Origin: Malania oleifera
Lineage: Eukaryota > Streptophyta > Magnoliopsida > Santalales > Ximeniaceae
Length of the DNA: 64,000 nucleotides
Assembly: GCF_029873635.1 (NCBI RefSeq)
Contig: NC_080422.1
Location: 2,646,001-2,710,000 of the forward strand
Direction: 5' to 3'
The notes beneath the pieces were generated by a model, which was not told where the DNA came from, ran no database searches, and was given only the letters and a program-made list of their open reading frames with translations. This document shows positions 58,301-64,000 of the stretch, piece after piece (the stretch's first letter is position 1; every line of letters starts with the position of its first letter). A program made the translations under genes and the position numbers.

Positions 58301-59758
58301 ATTGCTTTTTCCACATGCTGTCTAGCAGTGATTATTATGTTATTTATTGTTAAAAGCGGATCTCTTTCTCGCTTGCGCGCACACATACACGCACACTCAT
58401 GCACCGACACACACAAACACATTTTCCTTTTTCTTTTTCCTCGTTTCCCCCTTGGTCAAATCTTTACTTCCATTTATCTGTGAGACAGAAAAGAATATGA
58501 AAATCTGCGGGGACAGTGCTGGCAAATTCTAAAATGCAGCGATGAGAGCTGTAAGTCGAAGGAAATTTCTGGAAATAGTAGCAATGAGGGCAGTGGGAAT
58601 TTCAGTGAAGTTCTAGAGTCTGCTGGCTTAGAAGATATCACAAGGAAGTCATTTTCAGCTGAGGGAGGGAGCCAAGTGGCTGAAAATTTAGACCAGCCTG
58701 TGCACACTCCAGTTCTTGAACCCTCCTCTGACTCGCTATTTGAAGTAGATGGTGATAAGAGTGGGATTGCCCTTGAAGATGTCTCACCAGGTGATACTGA
58801 GTCTTCTGACTCCGACTCTTCTGATGAATACGAAGATATACGATTTTTATTTTCCACTGAAGGAGATGAACAAAACAATATTGACGAGCATGCTGATGAG
58901 AGTTCCTCTTCCCCCAAAACAGTAACAAGGTCCAAATCTCACACGCCTGAAGATTTTGCAACTTGGCAGAGGATCATCCGCCTTGATGCTGTGCGGACAA
59001 ATGCTGAATGGATAGTTTATTCTCCGTCCCAGGCAGCAGTGTCGGAGACAGAGGCACAGAGGTTAGCCGAGAGTGTTGGATTGAAAGACTACGATCACCT
59101 GGAGCCATGCAGGATCTTCCATGCTGCTCGCCTTGTTGCCATTCTTGAAGCCTACGCACTTTACGACTCCGAGATTGGTTACTGTCAAGGAATGAGCGAT
59201 TTACTCTCTCCAATCATTTCGGTGATAGAGGATGACCAAGAGGCCTTCTGGTGCTTTGTGGGTTTCATGAGGAAAGCTCGGCACAACTTTCGGCTTGACG
59301 AAGTCGGGATCCGAAGGCAGCTGAGCATTGTGTCAAAGATTATCAAGTGCAAGGACTCTCATCTTTACAAGCACCTAGAGAAGCTCCAGGCAGAGGATTG
59401 CTTTTTTGTATACAGAATGGTCGTAGTTCTCTTCAGGAGAGAGCTAAACTTTGAGCAGACGCTTTGCCTGTGGGAGGTGATGTGGGCAGATCAAGCAGCG
59501 ATCAGAGCAGGGATCGGTAAATCCGACTGGGGAAGGATGAGGCTGAGAGCTCCTCCGACGGAAGATCTGCTGCTCTATGCAATAGCAGCCTGTGTGCTGC
59601 AGAGGAGGAAGCTGATCATAGAAAAGTACTGCAGCATGGATGAGATCATGAGGGAGTGTAATAGCATGGCTGGGCATTTGGATGTTTGGAAGCTTCTTGA
59701 CGATGCCCATGACTTGGTGGTCAACCTGCATGACAAGATGTTAGAGAAACCCTCCTGA
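55360..59758 (+). CDS. TBC-domain Rab GTPase-activating protein, five exons
   Basis: Exons 55360-55490, 56824-56959, 57127-57176, 58228-58281, 58489-59758; 546 aa plus stop, all junctions GT-AG and in frame. Start MRALRRSNTSS is the usual beginning of this plant Ypt/Rab-GAP (gyp1p-type) subfamily, with a Ser-rich leader and WIHLRSVLLVVASSS. Then KSPWSRRRRKHALLPKQW, and GVDPSIRAEVWPFLLGVYD opening the TBC domain. An acidic Ser/Asp/Glu linker (~125-270, with SSDSDSSDEYED) splits the domain. The catalytic Arg finger IRLDAVR is at 287-293 and the Gln finger YCQG at 355-358. Both key residues are present, so it should promote GTP hydrolysis by a Rab protein in membrane traffic; the target Rab is unknown. 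The C-terminus is VNLHDKMLEKPS. Confidence 0.95.
57391..57661. repeat. 136-bp tandem duplication in TBC gene intron 3
   Basis: Units 57391-57526 and 57527-57661 share ATTGTGTGGCTCT, TTGAGTTCTCTCCAAGTGCA and GTGGTTTTAGGCT with a few substitutions and small indels. It is intronic, away from splice sites. Confidence 0.9.
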
Positions 59759-60120
59759 AACCTTTGGCCTTCGCAAAATGAATCCTTATTGTTCACTGAT
59801 GTGTTTTTTTTCTTTTTCTTTTGTTCTTCGTCAAGTTGGTGCTGAAATACAGCATTTGATAGGCAATTTCTGTACCTAAAAAAAAAAAAAGAGAATTAAT
59901 TGTGGGATTGTTGATGTATTGCCCGCACTCGCGGCGCTTTTGAGTGATAGTGGCAAAGGTTAGCAATTTAGAATGAACTTTGTTCTTATATAAGTAATAT
60001 CCATTGCGTACACCTCCATTTCTTCTTGTGCCTTGGCGGATCATTTGCCACAGGGATGATCCCAACTTCAGTGCTCAACAAGGAAATTCCAAGGGTAAGA
60101 GGACACTAAATTTGTAAAAA
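59759..60120 (+). other. 3' UTR and downstream flank of the TBC gene
   Basis: Sequence after the stop codon. T-rich stretch at 59803-59825, an A run at 59879-59892. The 3' end of the transcript probably falls here; no AATAAA is obvious. Confidence 0.5.
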
Positions 60121-62400
60121 GGGGTGCTCGAAAACCTTTGTTCTATCATCTTCTCCTTCTTCTTTCCCAGTTTTTTTATGAGAAATATAATACCAAAGGC
60201 AAGAAGTTATACAAGAATTTTCATTTTATTTTTTGTAGAATGGGTGGTTGGGTTGGTGGGTTGTGAAACTAGGTTGTTCTGTATTTCTAAATTTTCAATT
60301 TTAAACGAAACAAACATGGACAGTGACATTACCATTTCTAAACAAGCAAGAATATTTTAAAATCTTTTTTTAACAAAACATCACTTGTAACTACGTGTAC
60401 TAAGTTCTTTTGTTAACTCATTCTTTGTATTACGAGATGAATTCAAACTGTGTTGAACTATTTCATAAAAATTCACCTTTCATTTCCACATAAACAATTA
60501 AAAGTTGTTTGAGATGTTAAAGTTGAAGAAGAGGATAAAAATGGTGGTGTTATGGCATTGCAAATATGACAGTGTTAGTGTAACACTAACCACCACAACC
60601 CCCTTCCCCCAATATGTAATCACAATATTTTATGGTGAAAAAATGGGGAGAGTTATACCATTCATTTTTTTTAAGTTTTGCCTAATTTTACTTTAGTCTT
60701 CAATATGTTAGTTTGAACAATCAGCTCTTTGCACTTGCCGACAAAGTTATTGCTAAAGTTATTGCATCATCCATAGCCATCAAAATTGATTACTTGATCC
60801 TAGCCCTCTTAACAAGTTTGTGATTAGGATCTTATAAAGAATTATGTCATTCACCATTCATGGGAAGGAGTTCTACAAGAGCATCAACCTAATAACACAA
60901 TGTTTTTGGAAGGTCTTGCTATTCATACGCTTACCCAATGATTTGTTGAGGGGGATGTTGTATGAATATAAAAGGGAAAAAATGGAACAGGGAGGACGAA
61001 GGAGGAGGCAAGTGCCAATAACCATCATGGTTGCTACCGACGTTGGAAAGGGAGGGGCAAAAAAAAAAAAAAAGTAGGTCCTTTTTAGGTGGGATAGTGG
61101 TAATTGGTGGCCATCGGCTGGAACCGCATCCACAATAGCACTAAAGGGTTAATGAAGGAGAATGAGTAGGAGAAGGACAACCTAGCCTCTGGGTATGCCT
61201 AGGTTTCAATGTATTGAGTTGTAACTATTTCGAGCCTTGTGTGGCTGTCTACACTGCTTTGCAGGTGCTTGTTTGGGAGTTGGTTCTCCTCATCCTGGGT
61301 ATGCCCAATGTTACTATACATATCCATTTGGTATTATAATTACAATTTTCAGATCAAAAAAATAAAGAAGAAGTTAAGGGGAGGAGTAGCACACATGGAT
61401 CTCCATTGCCTTGTGATTTCCCATGTAGGCGACTATGTGAAGAATAACACTTTTGCCTTAAAAATTATTTTATTTTGTCCTCTGAAATTGCAACGATAAC
61501 GAAAACAATACAACACTCACCAAATCTAATGGCTTTCCCATGCAACTTCTTGAGATTTACCTCTTTAACACATGAAATTAATTTGCATTGTCTTGACTTA
61601 GTTCAAATTAAGGTCATTTTAAAATCAACACACAACTATTGTTAGGGCTACATGGAGTTGGGAGAATACATCGATCAAATTTCAATGTTTTTGAGACATG
61701 AATGATTTACTATCTTTTCAGATGATATTTTCATTCATTTGAATGAATTTGTCACTAAAAAAAATGACGCAGATAACCTTTGGGACACAATAAAACCACT
61801 AGAAATTTATAAATATTGAAAACTTAAAAAATGTTTTCACAAAACTTTTTTGAAAATATTGTACTAGACTACAAAAGGCACAAAAAATAAAAAATAAAAT
61901 AAGGAAAGAGGAAATTGGTTTGATTTTGACAATTAATCATATCATTAAATCATGCTTACACCATATTGTCTAAAATTTAATTACTAAATTAAAAAAAAAT
62001 TAATTTCAAATATGAGGTCTAAATTAATTCAAATATTTGGCATCCAATACTCAAGTGCCAAGTATTATATTGAGTTCACTCTTTCCTCAAAATTCAATTT
62101 TAACTTGTGAGATAAAAAATATTTTGTCAATCCATTATTTTAATACTTTACGAAAACTTTTAAAAAGATGTGCGACCTTTCTTCTCGGCCTATTTGACTC
62201 TTTGACTACAGTTATTTAGGTGGTATTCCGAGATTAAACGAACTGGAAACAAATGAAATAAAAATATGAAGTGCTTCGTATAATTTTAATAGTCCGGAGT
62301 TATAATATAATTTTATTTTGATATATCAAAATTAAGACATAAAATTGGACAGAACTTCAATAATTAATTATTTATTTTTTCGTTCATATTTATTTTGGTG
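60121..62400. other. intergenic, no gene seen
   Basis: Moderately AT-rich. A stretch at 60844-61077 has an open frame (MSFTIHGKEFYKS..) that suggests nothing familiar; it ends in a poly-A run at 61060 and could be an old retroposed piece. No RNA gene recognised. Confidence 0.5.
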
Positions 62401-62531
62401 TAGTAAGGGAATCATTCCGAGCTGCGGTTATTGCAGCCTACAACTATTCATTTCCCTTTCCCCCTCTCCATCTTCGCAGCTTCACCATCTCGCTCTCGAT
62501 TTCTTAGAGAGAAAAACCCTGATCTCTCAGA

Positions 62532-62579
62532 ATGTCAAAACCAGACGAAGAATCGGAACTGCCAAACGGAGGAGGCGGA

Positions 62580-62611
<32 letters not shown>

Positions 62612-62875
62612 AGTTTCTTCCAATGCAGATCCCAAGCTCGACGACGGTGACTCCGACACCAAAACGATCCAACCAAACGAACCTCAAACCTCCTCGCACG
62701 CGGAAAAAACGGCAACTCCCGAGCTTCGTAGCGATGAAGTCAACCGGTCGTTCACCATGCGGGAATTGCTGAACGAGTTGAAGGAAGGTGAAGGAGGCAA
62801 GGCTTCCGATGGCGAGTTTCGCCAGAGTGAGGACGGTTCAGCGATCGAGAGACGAGGATCGAGCTCCCCGTACAG
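62532..62875 (+). CDS. first exon of an unrecognised acidic protein (partial)
   Basis: Starts at ATG 62532 (MSKPDEESELPNGGG) after a CT-rich leader and runs 114 codons plus two bases to the donor TACAG/GTAGGC. The product begins with an acidic, low-complexity segment including a Pro-Glu repeat (PEPEPEPEPEP, ~17-27), then Ser/Asp/Thr-rich sequence, then a more structured NRSFTMRELLNELKEGEGG (~72-90) and a Ser/Arg-rich end (RRGSSSPYR). I do not recognise the family. The remaining exons are outside the window or not identifiable within 62876-64000. The exon end is part of a tandem duplication that continues into the intron. Confidence 0.75.
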
Positions 62876-63560
62876 GTAGGCTAGTCACTGAATTTGGTTC
62901 TGTTCGTACTGTTAGGCGGTTGATTGATTCTGGCCTTTTATGGCTATGTGGAGTTAAAATGATAGATTGCGATGTATGGGTGCTGACTGAGACTTATTCG
63001 TATGTGAATATAGTACTAGATCTCCGAGAATTAGTGTATAAGCTAGCCGTTCGGTTTGATTCTGTTCATACTTGAAGGGGGTTTGTTCTAGTCTTCTGCA
63101 AGAGCTGTGTAGTGTGCGTGAAACGGAAAAAAGACAGATATATTGCGGATGCACAGATAGTTATTAGGGCTTGCCGATCATGTGAATTGATTAGTAAATC
63201 TTCGAGAACTGGTAGAATTTTAGCAATTGGAGTGAATCTTGAGTTTTTTCCTACAATCAATTGAATTTTTTTCTTCAACCACTTGAGTTTCAACCGAGTG
63301 CAAACTGTTCTGTGGGCAGGCGACAAGGAGCGAGCTCTCCATCAAAGTTGGTTAGCCTTGATATTTGATTCTGTTTATACTGAAAGGCGGTTGATCCTTG
63401 CTTCTTGTGAGTGTGTAGAGCTCATCAAATTGGAAAAAATAGATTGCAATGCACATAGAGTTTCCTGGGCTTATCAATTGTTTTAATTTGTTATTAGATC
63501 TTTGAGAATGGTATGCTTTTAACAATTGATGTAATCTTGAATTTTTTTCCTGCACCCTGA
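62848..63560 (+). repeat. imperfect triplication over exon 1 end and intron 1
   Basis: Three related blocks: TTTGGTTCTGTTCGTACTG (62892), TTTGATTCTGTTCATACTT (~63055) and TTTGATTCTGTTTATACTG (~63366), each followed by AGATTGCGATG-like and AGATCTCCGAGAA-like words. Blocks 1 and 3 also share the exon end: GACGAGGATCGAGCTCCCCG versus GACAAGGAGCGAGCTCTCCA. Copies are diverged, so this is old. The third block is preceded by GTGGGCAG, a possible acceptor. Confidence 0.7.
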
Positions 63561-64000
63561 TTGGAACTTGGAAAACACAAAGAGAAGAAAAGGAAAATAT
63601 TAAGGAATATATATTTTCTTGTTTAGTTATCGAAGAAGATAAGAGAAACAAACCAAAATATATAGCAGATTAATGTATGGAATTTTGATTGTAATTGTTA
63701 TTAACATTTATTTATTGTAATTTCTTTCATAATGTAATGATTTTTTTTCATTGTTCACTGTTTTTTGGGTACAGAGAATATACTATGGAAAATTCATTCC
63801 CATCTTATTTTGTTTTGCTATATTTTTGTCTCAGAAAATCCTTGATTCATAGGGAGACTTAAGGAATGGTGCACACTATTTCTCTCTTCCTGTTCTTCTT
63901 TTACCCCTTCCCTTTATTATTATTATTTTTAATATAAATTGAGGTTTGTTTTCTTAGTCTCTTACTACCTGCCATTGATATCTAAAATAACATGACATCC

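Noticed and set aside
60844-61077. Possible small gene (77 aa)
   Set aside because: No family resemblance, no splice or promoter context, and the frame ends in a poly-A run; more likely a decayed retroposed piece.
63283-63486. 67-aa frame in intron 1 of the right-end gene
   Set aside because: It is in a different phase from exon 1 and lies in the third block of the intronic repeat.

Overview
The window looks like nuclear DNA of a flowering plant, most likely a eudicot with a repeat-rich genome. It is AT-rich. The host genes have GT-AG introns and plant-specific families, and most of the rest is plant-type transposable elements (Ty1/copia, Ty3/gypsy, a Cassandra TRIM, RTE LINE tails, a tRNA-derived SINE, MITEs). 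The species cannot be told from the sequence.

Host genes, left to right. (1) Minus strand, 8566-19634: an eight-exon EMB8-type alpha/beta hydrolase of 441 aa. Its second intron is 6.35 kb and holds an Ogre/Tat-like long-LTR fossil that itself carries an RTE LINE tail. (2) Minus strand, 26375-26839: a single-exon, GC-rich DUF538 gene of 154 aa with a good TATA box. (3) Plus strand, 54936-55214: a 92-aa glycine-rich membrane-protein ORF. (4) Plus strand, 55360-59758: a five-exon TBC-domain Rab-GAP of 546 aa. Genes 3 and 4 are 145 bp apart and the only promoter-like segment lies upstream of both. (5) Plus strand, from 62532: the first exon of an unrecognised gene that leaves the window.

Layout. 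1-8240 is gene-poor: a copia 3' end, degenerate repeats, one SINE, hAT-like scraps and two inverted-repeat elements. 8463-19861 is the hydrolase gene. 20149-23515 is a pair of copia LTRs, one of them hit by a gypsy-type solo LTR. 23516-28744 is mostly plain AT-rich DNA around the DUF538 gene. 28745-50640 is a nest of LTR elements: a copia tail, a second copia tail, an Athila/Tat-like gag-pol fossil, an LTR interrupted by a related LTR in the opposite direction, then an Ogre-like element whose 5' internal region appears to be interrupted by a 9.2-kb SIRE-like copia element, whose own 5' LTR is interrupted by a complete-looking Cassandra. 50640-54600 is AT-rich intergenic DNA. 54600-64000 is the right-hand gene cluster.

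The most unusual signal is in the LTRs. Several different LTR families carry a reiterated short GTCG-containing word (TCGTCGACGA, CAGTCGTCTGTC or GTTCGGTCGACC). In five of the seven LTRs with arrays the array lies just upstream of a clear TATA box. Other points of note are several young tandem duplications at exon edges of host genes, including one that carries a GC splice donor and one that copies the last coding segment of the hydrolase.
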